A stretch of DNA of 64,000 nucleotides from Halieaceae bacterium (GTDB lineage Bacteria > Pseudomonadota > Gammaproteobacteria > Pseudomonadales > Halieaceae): positions 1 through 64,000 of the forward strand of contig JAPOQD010000118.1 in assembly GCA_026710905.1 (NCBI GenBank), read 5' to 3'. The stretch's first letter is position 1. Each line of letters opens with the position of its first letter. This document shows, in pieces, positions 6,751-15,680 of the stretch. A program made the translations under genes and the position numbers. Below the pieces are notes generated by a model that was given only the letters and a program-made list of their open reading frames with translations, did not search any database and was not told the DNA's origin.

Positions 6751-9705
6751 ATGACCCGCCGTAAAGCGGGGTTGTGGTTCAGTCTGGCGATTGCGTGCCT
6801 GTTTTTTGCCCGTCCGGCATTTGGCCAGGACGGATACCATTTCGAAATTTTCAACAATCAGTATTTGTCTCAGGCCCTGATCCAGTTCAGTCACCAGAGC
6901 GGCCTGGCCATTGTCTTCCCCGACCATCTTGCCAGAGACCTTCCGGCCAGGGAGTTACGTGGCTCCATGACCCCGGAGGCAGCCCTGGAATCCCTCCTGG
7001 CGGAGACAGACCTGGCCTGGCGCCTGGTGGACCAGCGCATCATCGCCGTATACGACGCTCGCTGCGAACTCACCAACAGTTGCCCGGAAGCGGAACAACT
7101 ACTGTTGCAGAACCCGTTGTATACCCCCGGCCTTGAAGAGATATATGTCTACGGCAGCCGGGTTACCGGCTCCCGTATCCGCCGCCATCACCTGCAGGGC
7201 TCCGCGCCCGTGGATATGATTACCGCGCCGGATATCGAGCTCAGTGGAGCCCAGACAGTCGGCGAGATTTTGCGCCGCTTGCCGGCGGTATCCGGGAATG
7301 CGCTGAGCACCGCCATCAGCAGGGGCGGCGACGGTACTGCCACCGTGACCCTGCGCGGTCTGCCCGCCGCCAACACCCTGGTGCTGGTCAATGGTCGCCG
7401 TATCGCCAACGACGGTCTGGCCGGCGAGTCCCTGGACCTCAATACCATACCCCCCGCGGCAGTGGAACGTATTGAGATCTACAAGGATGGCGCCTCCGCA
7501 ATCTACGGCTCCGAGGCCATTGCCGGAGTAATCAACATCATCATGAAACAAGACTTCTACGGCTTGCTGCTGGAGCAATTTTACGGTACCGCGGAAGCCG
7601 GCGACGGGACAACTGCCACCACCACCCTGCAGTATGGCACCGGCTTCCGGTATGGCTCTTTCTTTATATCCGCCTCCCACTTCGACCAGGGTGAAATCCA
7701 CGCCCGTGACCGCTCCATTTCCGCCAGCGCCGACGGCCGCCAGCGCGGCGGCGCCGACCTTCGCTCCAGCGCCACGCCGGCGGCGCGGATAACCCTGGCC
7801 GACGGCACTGTGGTGACCCGCGACCAGGCCAGTGGAGAATACCGCCCCGCCACCGCCGAAGACCTGTTCGACTTCTCGAGTTACAAGAGTTCCCGGGTGC
7901 CTTCCCAGCGGGACTTTCTCTATGCTCATGCCAGTTATGACTTCAGCGAGCAAATCAGCGGCGCGCTCGAATTGAGCTATACGGAAACCAGGTCCCGGGC
8001 CAACTTTGCCCACACCCCGATATTCACCGCATTTGAACAGCGGCCCTTGACCGTAGCTGCGGACAACATATACAACCCGTTCGGCACTGAGATCACTGAC
8101 TTGCGGCGGCGCTTTACGGAACTGTCGCCGCGGCGTCAGGACAACAATTCCGAAGTGGAGCGTCTTGCGCTTATTATGCAAGGGCTGCATGGCGGCTGGG
8201 ACTGGGAATTGAGCCACAGTTGGAGCCGCAGCAAGGCCCGGGAGTTGTTTCGCGGAGTCGTCAATGCAGAGAATTTGCAACGCGGCATTGGCCCCGCCGA
8301 GGATTGCCAGGGCCCGGAGATAGATGGTTGCGTACCCATCGATCTGTTTGGCCCGCCGGGCAGCATCGACCAACAACAACTTGATTTCCTGGAGACCACC
8401 ACCAAGGTGGTCGGTGAGTCCACCCTGTCCAGCTATAGTCTTACCGCCGCCCGCAATCTCTTTTCCTTGCCCTATGGTATTGTCGATTTTGCCCTGGGCC
8501 TGGAGTACCGGGATGAATCCGCCAGCAAAAAACCGGACCGGTTGCTCAGCGCCGGAGACACCATCGGCGGCAATAACGCTCAGCCCACTCATGGTGGACG
8601 CGATGTCGCCGAGGTCTACTTCGAAAGTATTTCTCCTCTCTGGCACTCCGTGGACAAGGGCCAGCAACTGGACCTGGAAATTGCCCTGCGTTTCTCCCGC
8701 TACAGCGATTTTGGCGACATCACCAACCCCAAATACGGCTTGCGCTGGCAATTGAATGAATCCTTGATGTTTCGCGGCACCCACGGCCAGGGCTTTCGCG
8801 CCCCCACGCTGAGTGAACTGTTCCAGGGCCGCAGCGAGGCCCATGCTTTTCTCACCGACCCCTGCTCTCTGCCGCAAAACGTCAGCCGCCTGCCCGGATG
8901 TACACAAGCCGCCGATGCCACCCGCAATCATTTCCTCACCGAATACGGAGGCAATGAAAAATTGAATCCGGAGAAGTCCCGCAGTTACAGTGTCGGCGTG
9001 GTATGGACCCCTGCGGCCCTGCCGGGGTTCAATGCCCTGGTGGATTTTTACGACATCGAATCCTCCCAGGTGGTCGACTCCAGCGCCCAGTTCATCCTCA
9101 ACCAGAATGCGGCTTCGGGAAAATTTCCAGAGCGAGTAACGCGCAATGAAAATGGCGATCTGCAACGCTTGCAGGCCACTTTTTTGAACATCGGCGAGCG
9201 CCGCATTCAGGGCCTGGACCTGCACCTGGGTTACACCTTGCCAACCCGGGACTGGGGGCAGTTTTCCCTGAATATGAACGCCTCACATATCAGCGAATAC
9301 ACCCTGCAACTGGACAATAGCGCACCCACGGTCAATCTGGCGGGCAGTTTCCAGGACCCGGCATCGGAAGGGGTCGGCGGCATCCCCCGCTGGAAGGGCA
9401 GCGTCAGCTTGCAATGGGCGCGGCAACGCTGGCGCGGCAACTATGACCTGCACTTTGTGAGCAGCATGGACGAAGTGGTGCCCAATACCACCAGGGTACG
9501 CAATATCGATAGCTGGATCATTCACGATTTGCAATTCAGTTACATGTTCCGTTTGTTCAATGGCTTGCGTCTGTCCCTGGGGGCGGACAACTTGCTGGAT
9601 GCCGAGCCACCCTTTGTCGCCTCGGCCTTCAACGATAATATTGACGGGCGCACCCATGATCTGCGCGGACGCTACTGGTATGCAAAACTGAGCCAGAGAA
9701 TCTGA
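6751..9705 (+). CDS. TonB-dependent receptor with N-terminal STN signalling domain
   Basis: A 984-aa outer-membrane active transporter and presumed signal input of the sigma/FecR pair upstream. A signal peptide (LWFSLAIACLFFARPAFG) ends near residue 25. The STN domain (about 30-110: FEIFNNQYLSQALIQFSHQS, AALESLLAETDLAW) is the part that contacts FecR-type proteins. The plug (about 150-270) has TVGEILRRLPAVSG, VTLRGLPAANTLVLVNGRR and KDGASAIYGSEAIAGVINI. The rest is a 22-strand barrel. It ends in YAKLSQRI, not the usual aromatic residue. The protein resembles the large TBDTs of Sphingomonas, Caulobacter and OM60-type bacteria, whose substrates are mostly unknown. No clear ribosome binding site precedes the ATG. 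Confidence 0.93.
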   Translation: MTRRKAGLWFSLAIACLFFARPAFGQDGYHFEIFNNQYLSQALIQFSHQSGLAIVFPDHLARDLPARELRGSMTPEAALESLLAETDLAWRLVDQRIIAVYDARCELTNSCPEAEQLLLQNPLYTPGLEEIYVYGSRVTGSRIRRHHLQGSAPVDMITAPDIELSGAQTVGEILRRLPAVSGNALSTAISRGGDGTATVTLRGLPAANTLVLVNGRRIANDGLAGESLDLNTIPPAAVERIEIYKDGASAIYGSEAIAGVINIIMKQDFYGLLLEQFYGTAEAGDGTTATTTLQYGTGFRYGSFFISASHFDQGEIHARDRSISASADGRQRGGADLRSSATPAARITLADGTVVTRDQASGEYRPATAEDLFDFSSYKSSRVPSQRDFLYAHASYDFSEQISGALELSYTETRSRANFAHTPIFTAFEQRPLTVAADNIYNPFGTEITDLRRRFTELSPRRQDNNSEVERLALIMQGLHGGWDWELSHSWSRSKARELFRGVVNAENLQRGIGPAEDCQGPEIDGCVPIDLFGPPGSIDQQQLDFLETTTKVVGESTLSSYSLTAARNLFSLPYGIVDFALGLEYRDESASKKPDRLLSAGDTIGGNNAQPTHGGRDVAEVYFESISPLWHSVDKGQQLDLEIALRFSRYSDFGDITNPKYGLRWQLNESLMFRGTHGQGFRAPTLSELFQGRSEAHAFLTDPCSLPQNVSRLPGCTQAADATRNHFLTEYGGNEKLNPEKSRSYSVGVVWTPAALPGFNALVDFYDIESSQVVDSSAQFILNQNAASGKFPERVTRNENGDLQRLQATFLNIGERRIQGLDLHLGYTLPTRDWGQFSLNMNASHISEYTLQLDNSAPTVNLAGSFQDPASEGVGGIPRWKGSVSLQWARQRWRGNYDLHFVSSMDEVVPNTTRVRNIDSWIIHDLQFSYMFRLFNGLRLSLGADNLLDAEPPFVASAFNDNIDGRTHDLRGRYWYAKLSQRI

Positions 9706-9796
9706 CTGTGAAGGCAACTACTCACGCCCCTGCTCACCCGCCTGCCGGAGCATCAACTTCCAACCCTGGACGGAGCAGGGGGGCGAGCAGTTACCT

Positions 9797-10258
9797 ATGA
9801 AGAATATCTTTCTGGTTGCAACTGTACTGCTTTTCACGGCTGCGATGGAGGCTGCCGGCGAGGAGGAATTCCCTGGAGTAAAGGCGCTCATGTCGGCTCA
9901 GGAGTTCGAAGCCTCCGGACTCCGCCAATTATCCGCAGAGCAGCTGGAGGCGCTGGATAACTGGCTGTTGCGCTACACCGCGGGAGAGGCGCAGGTTCTC
10001 GTGCAAAGCAACCCGGAGGTACGTCAGACAGAACGCGAGCAGGAAATTCTGTCGGAGCTGAAGCCGCCGTTTTCTGGCTGGACCGGCAATACCATTTTTC
10101 GCTTGCAAAATGGTCAGATCTGGCAGCAGCGGCGCGCCGGACGGCACGCCCACCGGGGTGCGGACCTGCGCGTCGCCATCAGCAGGAACTTTCTCGGCTT
10201 CCATAAAATGACCTTGCTGGACACCGGCAAGTCCGTGCAGGTCTTGCGCCTGAAATAG
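9797..10258 (+). CDS. Conserved secreted protein of unknown function
   Basis: A 153-aa protein with a signal peptide (MKNIFLVATVLLFTAAMEAA). Mature features are a conserved-looking helix pair (LMSAQEFEASGLRQLSAEQL, then EALDNWLLRYT) and a C-terminal block FSGWTGNTIFRLQNGQIWQQ followed by RVAISRNFLGFHKMTLLD. This arrangement, a short helical part plus a small beta-rich end with WxGxTxFRLxNGQxWQQR, recurs in periplasmic proteins of many proteobacteria, but I know no function for it. It sits 91 bp after the TonB receptor on the same strand and could be in the same transcript. Confidence 0.75.
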   Translation: MKNIFLVATVLLFTAAMEAAGEEEFPGVKALMSAQEFEASGLRQLSAEQLEALDNWLLRYTAGEAQVLVQSNPEVRQTEREQEILSELKPPFSGWTGNTIFRLQNGQIWQQRRAGRHAHRGADLRVAISRNFLGFHKMTLLDTGKSVQVLRLK

Positions 10259-10523
10259 CTCGGTGTATCCACCTCTGGAATCGGCTGGGGGATTCCGCCG
10301 GTTGGCAGCGCTTGCCTGCAACGGGCGGGGTGCCGGGTCAGTTCTGATCCGGAAAATAGCCATTCGAGGTTCCGTTACTATTTCACAAACAGAATGGGGA
10401 ACTTCTGCGGATTCAGCCGCGAATTTCGTTTATTGTCTCGAACCGTCCATGCGCCACCCATAAAAACCCAGGCGCTGCGCGCTAAAACAGCCTTACCAGA
10501 AAAAACTCTGACAGGAGACCGCC

Positions 10524-13382
10524 ATGTTGAACAAAACCCGCCTTTCCGTAGCCGTCAGCGCCAGTTTGGGCCTGTCGGCATCGATTCTCGCGCCCCTGGC
10601 CAACGCCCAGGAAGTGGTCTTGCTCGAGGAAGTTGTCGTCACCGGTTCACGAATTGTCAAAACCAACCTGGTCAGCTCCAGCCCGGTGACGCAGGTCGAC
10701 GCCGAGGAACTGGGCTTTCAGGGCACGGTACGGGTGGAGGACATGCTCAGCACCTTGCCACAGATCTGGACCGGGCAGAACACCGGGGTGTCCAACGGCG
10801 CCACCGGCACCGCCACGGTCGACCTGCGCAACCTCGGTTCAAAGCGCACCCTGGTCTTGATCAACGGCCGCCGTATGCCGGTGGGCTCAGCTCTTGGAGG
10901 CGGTGATGGCGCGGATATCAACCAGATTCCCGGCGCCCTGGTGAAGAGTGTTGAAATACTGACCGGCGGCAGTTCGGCGGTATACGGCTCCGACGCCGTG
11001 GCTGGTGTGGTCAACTTCCTCATGGTGGACGATTTTGAGGGCGTGAAGCTGGATTACCAGTACAGCGGCTACCAACACGACAACAGCAACAGCGGCCTGC
11101 AGAGCATTGTGGCTGACTCTGGTTTCGATTTCCCCAGCGGAGAAACCAGCGACGGAGAAACGACCTCTCTGTCCTTCATCATCGGCGGCAATTTCGGCAG
11201 CGGCAAGGGCAACGTTACCGCCTATGCCACATACCGTGACGTCGAAGCGCTGAAGCAGAGTGAGCGGGATTATTCCGCTTGTGCGCTGAGCGACGATGCT
11301 ACGTTCTGCTTTGGCTCCGGCACCATCCCGGATGGTCGCGTGACTGACTTCGACACCTTCGACTACAAGGTTGCCGGCACCGAGTTTGTGCCCCGGGGCG
11401 GAACCACCTATAACTACGGGCCGGAAAACTATTTCCAGCGCCCGGATGAACGCTACACCTTCGGCGCCTTCGCCCACTACGATGTCAGCGATCAGGTGGA
11501 GGCCTATTCGGAACTGATGTTCATGGATGATCGCTCGGTCTCTCAGATCGCACCCTCGGGCGCATTTTTTATCACCAACACCATCCCCTGTGGCAACCCG
11601 CTGCTGTCCGAGCAGCAATTCGATGCCTTGTGCGGCCAGTTCGGTCTGACCATGGATGACACCCAGGGGGCTTATCTGGGCCGTAGAAATGTGGAGGGCG
11701 GCAGCCGTCAGCAGGATCTGCGTCACACCATGTTTCGCGGGGTATTTGGAGCGCGTGGCCAAATCAATGATGCCTGGCGTTACGATGTATACGCCCAGTA
11801 TTCCGAAGTGAGCATGGAAAACACCTACCTGAACGACCTGTCCATAACCAACATCGGGCGTGCGCTTGACGCGGTGACCCACCCGGACACCGGCGAGACG
11901 GTGTGCCGGTCGGTAGTGGATGGGTCCGACCCGAGCTGTGTGCCCTGGAACATCTTTACCACCGGGGCGGTTACCCAGGAAATGCTGGATTATCTGGTAT
12001 TGCCCTTGTTCGCTCGCGGCACCACGGACCAGACCGTGTATTCCGGTTATCTGGCAGTGGATCTGGGCGAGTACGGTGTGCAGTTGCCGGCGGCCGATAG
12101 CGGTATCAGCCTGGTGTTCGGCGCGGAGTACCGCGAAGAGAACCTGGATTTCAGCCCCGACACCGGCTTCTCCAGTGGCGACGGCGCCGGCCAGGGTGGG
12201 GCCACCCCGGCGGTCAGCGGGGGCTACGACGTCACCGAGTTCTTCCTGGAGGCCAGCCTGCCGCTGGTGCAGGGCGCGAGGGCCGCGCAGGATGTGACCC
12301 TGGACGTTTCCTATCGCTACTCGGATTATTCCACCGACCAGCAGACCGACACCTTCGGGATCGCTGGCTCCTGGTCCATCGTTGATCAAGTCAAGTTGCG
12401 GGCCAGTTATCAGCGGGCAGTGCGCGCCGCCAATGTGCGCGAACTGTTTCGACCCCAGGGCTTTAATCTGTTCAACATGGCCACTGACCCCTGCGGCGGC
12501 CCGACCCCGGCACGCAGTCAGGCGGATTGCGCACGTAGCGGTGTCACTGCCGAGCGCTACGGCAGAGTGCCCAACTCTCCCGCCAATCAGTATAACTTTC
12601 TGGCAGGCGGCAACCCCGACCTGGCGCCCGAGGAGGCAGATACCTACAGCGCCGGTGTGGTGCTCAACTTCGACTGGGCCGACGGCTTCGACCTGAGCAT
12701 CGACTACTACGATATCAAGATCGAACAGGGTATCAGCAACCTGAGCCCCGAGTTTATCCTCAACCAGTGTCTGGATGGCAATGAAGCCCAGTGCGCCAAT
12801 GTACGCCGCGGCAATGCCGGAGACCTGTGGATCGGCTCCAACGTCAACAGTAGCGGCCGCATCCGCGCCCTGAATGACAATCTGGCGATCGAGGAAGTTC
12901 AGGGCTGGGACGTAACCGCCGACCTGAGCTGGGATATTGGCCAATACGGTAGTCTGGGCTTCAACAACGTCTTGTCCCTCATCAATACCTGGGACCAGGC
13001 CGAGTTGGAAGGTGCGCCTGCGGATGAATGTAAAGGTAACTGGGGCGCAACCTGCAGCTACCCGACCCCGGACTTGCGCAACAGCCTGCGCACAACTTGG
13101 ACCACGCCCTGGAATATCACGGTTTCCGGCCTGTGGCGTCATATTGACGAGGTGGAGGACCTGAACGGCAACCTTGACCTGGACAAGCAGGACTACTTTG
13201 ATCTGGCTGTGGTATGGGACGTGAACGACTGGGCCGCGCTGCGCAGCGGTATCAATAATATCCTTGACGATGAACCACCTATCGCCGCCGGCGCATCAGC
13301 CGATTCAAATGGCAACGTGTTCCCCGGTCTCTATGACACTCTGGGCCGCTACTGGTACTTTGGTGTTAGCGTAGGCTTCTGA
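10524..13382 (+). CDS. TonB-dependent receptor
   Basis: A 952-aa outer-membrane transporter without an STN domain. The signal peptide runs to about residue 28 (LGLSASILAPLANAQ), followed at once by a TonB-box-like VVLLEEVVVTGSRI. The plug (about 40-170) has RVEDMLSTLPQIW, VDLRNLGSKRTLVLINGRR and LTGGSSAVYGSDAVAGVVN. Barrel repeats follow, ending in YWYFGVSVGF with the terminal aromatic recognised by the BAM machinery. AGGAG lies 7 bp before the ATG. A rho-independent terminator follows at 13435. It belongs to the broad class of large TBDTs with VxLRNLGxxRTLVLINGRR motifs; the substrate cannot be assigned. Confidence 0.93.
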   Translation: MLNKTRLSVAVSASLGLSASILAPLANAQEVVLLEEVVVTGSRIVKTNLVSSSPVTQVDAEELGFQGTVRVEDMLSTLPQIWTGQNTGVSNGATGTATVDLRNLGSKRTLVLINGRRMPVGSALGGGDGADINQIPGALVKSVEILTGGSSAVYGSDAVAGVVNFLMVDDFEGVKLDYQYSGYQHDNSNSGLQSIVADSGFDFPSGETSDGETTSLSFIIGGNFGSGKGNVTAYATYRDVEALKQSERDYSACALSDDATFCFGSGTIPDGRVTDFDTFDYKVAGTEFVPRGGTTYNYGPENYFQRPDERYTFGAFAHYDVSDQVEAYSELMFMDDRSVSQIAPSGAFFITNTIPCGNPLLSEQQFDALCGQFGLTMDDTQGAYLGRRNVEGGSRQQDLRHTMFRGVFGARGQINDAWRYDVYAQYSEVSMENTYLNDLSITNIGRALDAVTHPDTGETVCRSVVDGSDPSCVPWNIFTTGAVTQEMLDYLVLPLFARGTTDQTVYSGYLAVDLGEYGVQLPAADSGISLVFGAEYREENLDFSPDTGFSSGDGAGQGGATPAVSGGYDVTEFFLEASLPLVQGARAAQDVTLDVSYRYSDYSTDQQTDTFGIAGSWSIVDQVKLRASYQRAVRAANVRELFRPQGFNLFNMATDPCGGPTPARSQADCARSGVTAERYGRVPNSPANQYNFLAGGNPDLAPEEADTYSAGVVLNFDWADGFDLSIDYYDIKIEQGISNLSPEFILNQCLDGNEAQCANVRRGNAGDLWIGSNVNSSGRIRALNDNLAIEEVQGWDVTADLSWDIGQYGSLGFNNVLSLINTWDQAELEGAPADECKGNWGATCSYPTPDLRNSLRTTWTTPWNITVSGLWRHIDEVEDLNGNLDLDKQDYFDLAVVWDVNDWAALRSGINNILDDEPPIAAGASADSNGNVFPGLYDTLGRYWYFGVSVGF

Positions 13383-13434
13383 GAAAGCCGCCGTTGCCCG
13401 GCGGGCTCCTGGACAAGGCTCCCGCCAACACAGT

Positions 13435-13461
13435 AAGGCCAACCAAACGGTTGGCCTTTTT
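13435..13461 (+). terminator. Rho-independent terminator after the TonB receptor
   Basis: A perfect 10-bp stem, AAGGCCAACC / GGTTGGCCTT, with an AAAC loop, followed by a short run of T. It lies 53 bp after the receptor stop and between convergent genes, so it may also act on the opposite transcript. Confidence 0.85.
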
Positions 13462-13573
13462 CATGCCCGCTTGACGCTGCCCGCTGGGAACGGGGAACCA
13501 CTCTATTGCGAGGTGTCAATTCAATCCCGGTAAAATCCCTTTTGCAAGGATAAGGCGGGCTGCACCATGGCAA

Positions 13574-15256
13574 TTACTTGCGCAGGGCCGTGTCGGCGTC
13601 TCGGATCTGCAGACCCGCCTCTACCAGCATTTCTCGCAGTTGTTGCACGGAGGGTTCTGCCCGGTAGTTGCGCCAGCGTCCGCTGGATTGTTGATAGAGA
13701 GGTCGCCGCACCTGCCACAAGCTGGCAGTGTTCACCCGGTTGCCCAGGGTGTGGAATTGCAGGCAACCGGCCTCCCAGGGCAGGCCCAGTGCAGCCAGCA
13801 CCGGCTCGAGCTCATTGCGTGGTTCCTGTATCAGCTTGTCGTAGTCAACCGGGTGGATATTTTCCGGGTAGCGCGCCTGCATTTGCTCCATCAGCCGATG
13901 CTGCTGAATGTAGTAATGGCCGGTATCCAGAAGGTCGCTGTCATAACCCAGGTCTTCCGCAAAAGCCTGAAAATGAACCGACAGGCACACGTCCATGGCG
14001 TCCCGATGGGTATACAGCACCCGGGCATTGGGGAAGCAGCGCAACAGCCAGCCCAGGTGCAGGAAATTATCCGGGCGTTTGTTGGTCAGCTTGCCGAGTT
14101 CTGCAATGCTGCAACCAAAAGACTCCAGGTACTGCCGGCCCAGTGCCGACAGCCGCCCGGCCGGCAGCGACAAAGTCTCCGGAAGGGGCGCGTGTCTCAG
14201 AAAAAAACGATTCTCGCCGCCGGCCCCCAGCGCCGAATGCGCCGCGAGCATCTGTTCCAGCAGGGTTGATCCGGAGCGGAACATGCCACAGATAAAAATC
14301 AGCCGCGCAGTGGATACCGGGGTAATCGCCGCCGCCTCGGCCGAAGCACTGTGCTTGAGAATTGCCTGGAATAACTGCTCGGTCCCCTGACGTTGGTAGA
14401 CCCCGCTCCTCTTGCGGGACAAAAGGTTGGCCTGTTGATAGTGTTCGAATGCGGCCCGGTACTTGCCCATATCATCAAAAACCTTGCCCAGGGCGTAGCG
14501 GAGATTTTCCTGTTGCAGGGTGTCCCGGCTGTTGCCGAGTGCAGTTTGCAGGCGCTTGACTATCTCCGCTTCCGGCTTGGTGACCTGATCCAGGCCAGCC
14601 AGCCTCGCCAGGGCGTCGCTGTATTCCGGGTCCACTGCCAGCACCTGCTCGAAGCCGGCCGCGGCGGCTGCCCTGTCGCCGCATTCTTCGTCCAGCAAGG
14701 CCCGGTTATACAGCGCTGGAAGGTAACCGGGCCGGGCCGCCAGGGCTTTCCCGTAGGCATCCCTGGCCTCGCGCTCCCGTCCGAGCTCGCCATGGATCAC
14801 CCCCATGTTGGCAAGGACCTCCTCAGCGCCGGAAATACCGTTGTCCAGGGCAACTTGGTACTGGCTCAGCGCCGCCTCCGGTTGCCCGGCCTGTTTTAGC
14901 AGGCGGGCGAAGTTATAGCGGCAGCCGTTTGCCTGGGGGTTGCGGCTGAGCAATTGCAGGTAGACCTGCTCCGCCAGTTCGATCTTGCCCCGCCCAAACA
15001 GCAACTCGGCATACTGTTCGGCATACTTCAGCTCGCCGGGAAAGGCCGCCACCAATTGCCGAAAGCGGTTTTCGGCGGCGGCGAAATCCTGGTTTTTGAA
15101 GGCAACGGCAATCAGGTTCTGTAGCGCATCGCGGTTGCCCGGCTGGTGCTCCAGTACTTGCAGGTACAACTTTTCGGCTGCCGCCAGGTCACCGGCGCCG
15201 TAACGGCGGTGGGCTTGCAGGAGGAGTTCCCAGGTAACTTGCTGCCGGTCGGTCAC
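13574..15256 (-). CDS. TPR-repeat sulfotransferase family protein
   Basis: A 560-aa two-part protein. The first 270 or so residues are tandem tetratricopeptide repeats (for example RYGAGDLAAAEKLYLQVLEH, GDRAAAAAGFEQVLAVDPEY, GKYRAAFEHYQQANLL). The C-terminal half is a sulfotransferase fold starting near residue 318, with a PAPS 5'-phosphosulfate loop FICGMFRSGSTLLEQM and the 3'-phosphate-type motif RVLYTHRDAMDVCLSVHF. The family is common in marine and freshwater proteobacteria and typically sits near TonB receptors; acceptor substrates are mostly unknown. It is divergent from the TonB receptor at 15681 and convergent with the one at 10524. Confidence 0.9.
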   Translation of the reverse strand: MTDRQQVTWELLLQAHRRYGAGDLAAAEKLYLQVLEHQPGNRDALQNLIAVAFKNQDFAAAENRFRQLVAAFPGELKYAEQYAELLFGRGKIELAEQVYLQLLSRNPQANGCRYNFARLLKQAGQPEAALSQYQVALDNGISGAEEVLANMGVIHGELGREREARDAYGKALAARPGYLPALYNRALLDEECGDRAAAAAGFEQVLAVDPEYSDALARLAGLDQVTKPEAEIVKRLQTALGNSRDTLQQENLRYALGKVFDDMGKYRAAFEHYQQANLLSRKRSGVYQRQGTEQLFQAILKHSASAEAAAITPVSTARLIFICGMFRSGSTLLEQMLAAHSALGAGGENRFFLRHAPLPETLSLPAGRLSALGRQYLESFGCSIAELGKLTNKRPDNFLHLGWLLRCFPNARVLYTHRDAMDVCLSVHFQAFAEDLGYDSDLLDTGHYYIQQHRLMEQMQARYPENIHPVDYDKLIQEPRNELEPVLAALGLPWEAGCLQFHTLGNRVNTASLWQVRRPLYQQSSGRWRNYRAEPSVQQLREMLVEAGLQIRDADTALRK

Positions 15257-15680
15257 GGCATCGCGACAACTACTGGCGCCATGTGCCCGGAGGGTGCAAT
15301 ATTCAGCTTAGCCATTCCACCACGGCTTGTCACAGAATGGCCGCAGATCCATTTCATGGGTCCAGGCTGATCGCAGATAGTGTTCATTACTGACCATCCC
15401 TCATAAACCCTACCGCTGCCGATACCTGCACAGGGCCGCTCAGTCTATTCCATTCCAGAAATGAGTAGCAATATTGCCAACTCTCCATAACGAGCGCTAG
15501 ACAAAACTAACGAATTATGCTACTACCGTTACTGTGCCTGCTCAAACGGCAACTCGGTGTTTCACCGAGCCCACTGAGTCTGGTGTGCGGGCTACAAAGG
15601 CTACAAGAGTAACAAGCTCAGCCACGAGGTGTCCGCAACGCAAAACCACCAAGACTCTAATTCTAATCAGGGGAAAGAGC
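15257..15680. other. Divergent intergenic region (424 bp), no gene seen
   Basis: It separates the sulfotransferase from the third TonB receptor and must contain both promoters. A C-type repeat fragment (GCCATGTGCCCGGAGGGTGC) lies at about 15279-15298. A small perfect hairpin, CTCGGTG-TTT-CACCGAG (15553-15569), lies in the likely receptor leader. Base composition is more AT-rich than the flanks around 15470-15540. No convincing -35/-10 pair or open reading frame was recognised. Confidence 0.5.

Noticed and set aside
7099..9225. A 708-codon open frame on the minus strand
   Set aside because: Antisense to the STN-type receptor; low-complexity composition.
10887..13142. A 751-codon open frame on the minus strand
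   Set aside because: Antisense to a TonB receptor with signal peptide, plug and terminal Phe. No family motif.
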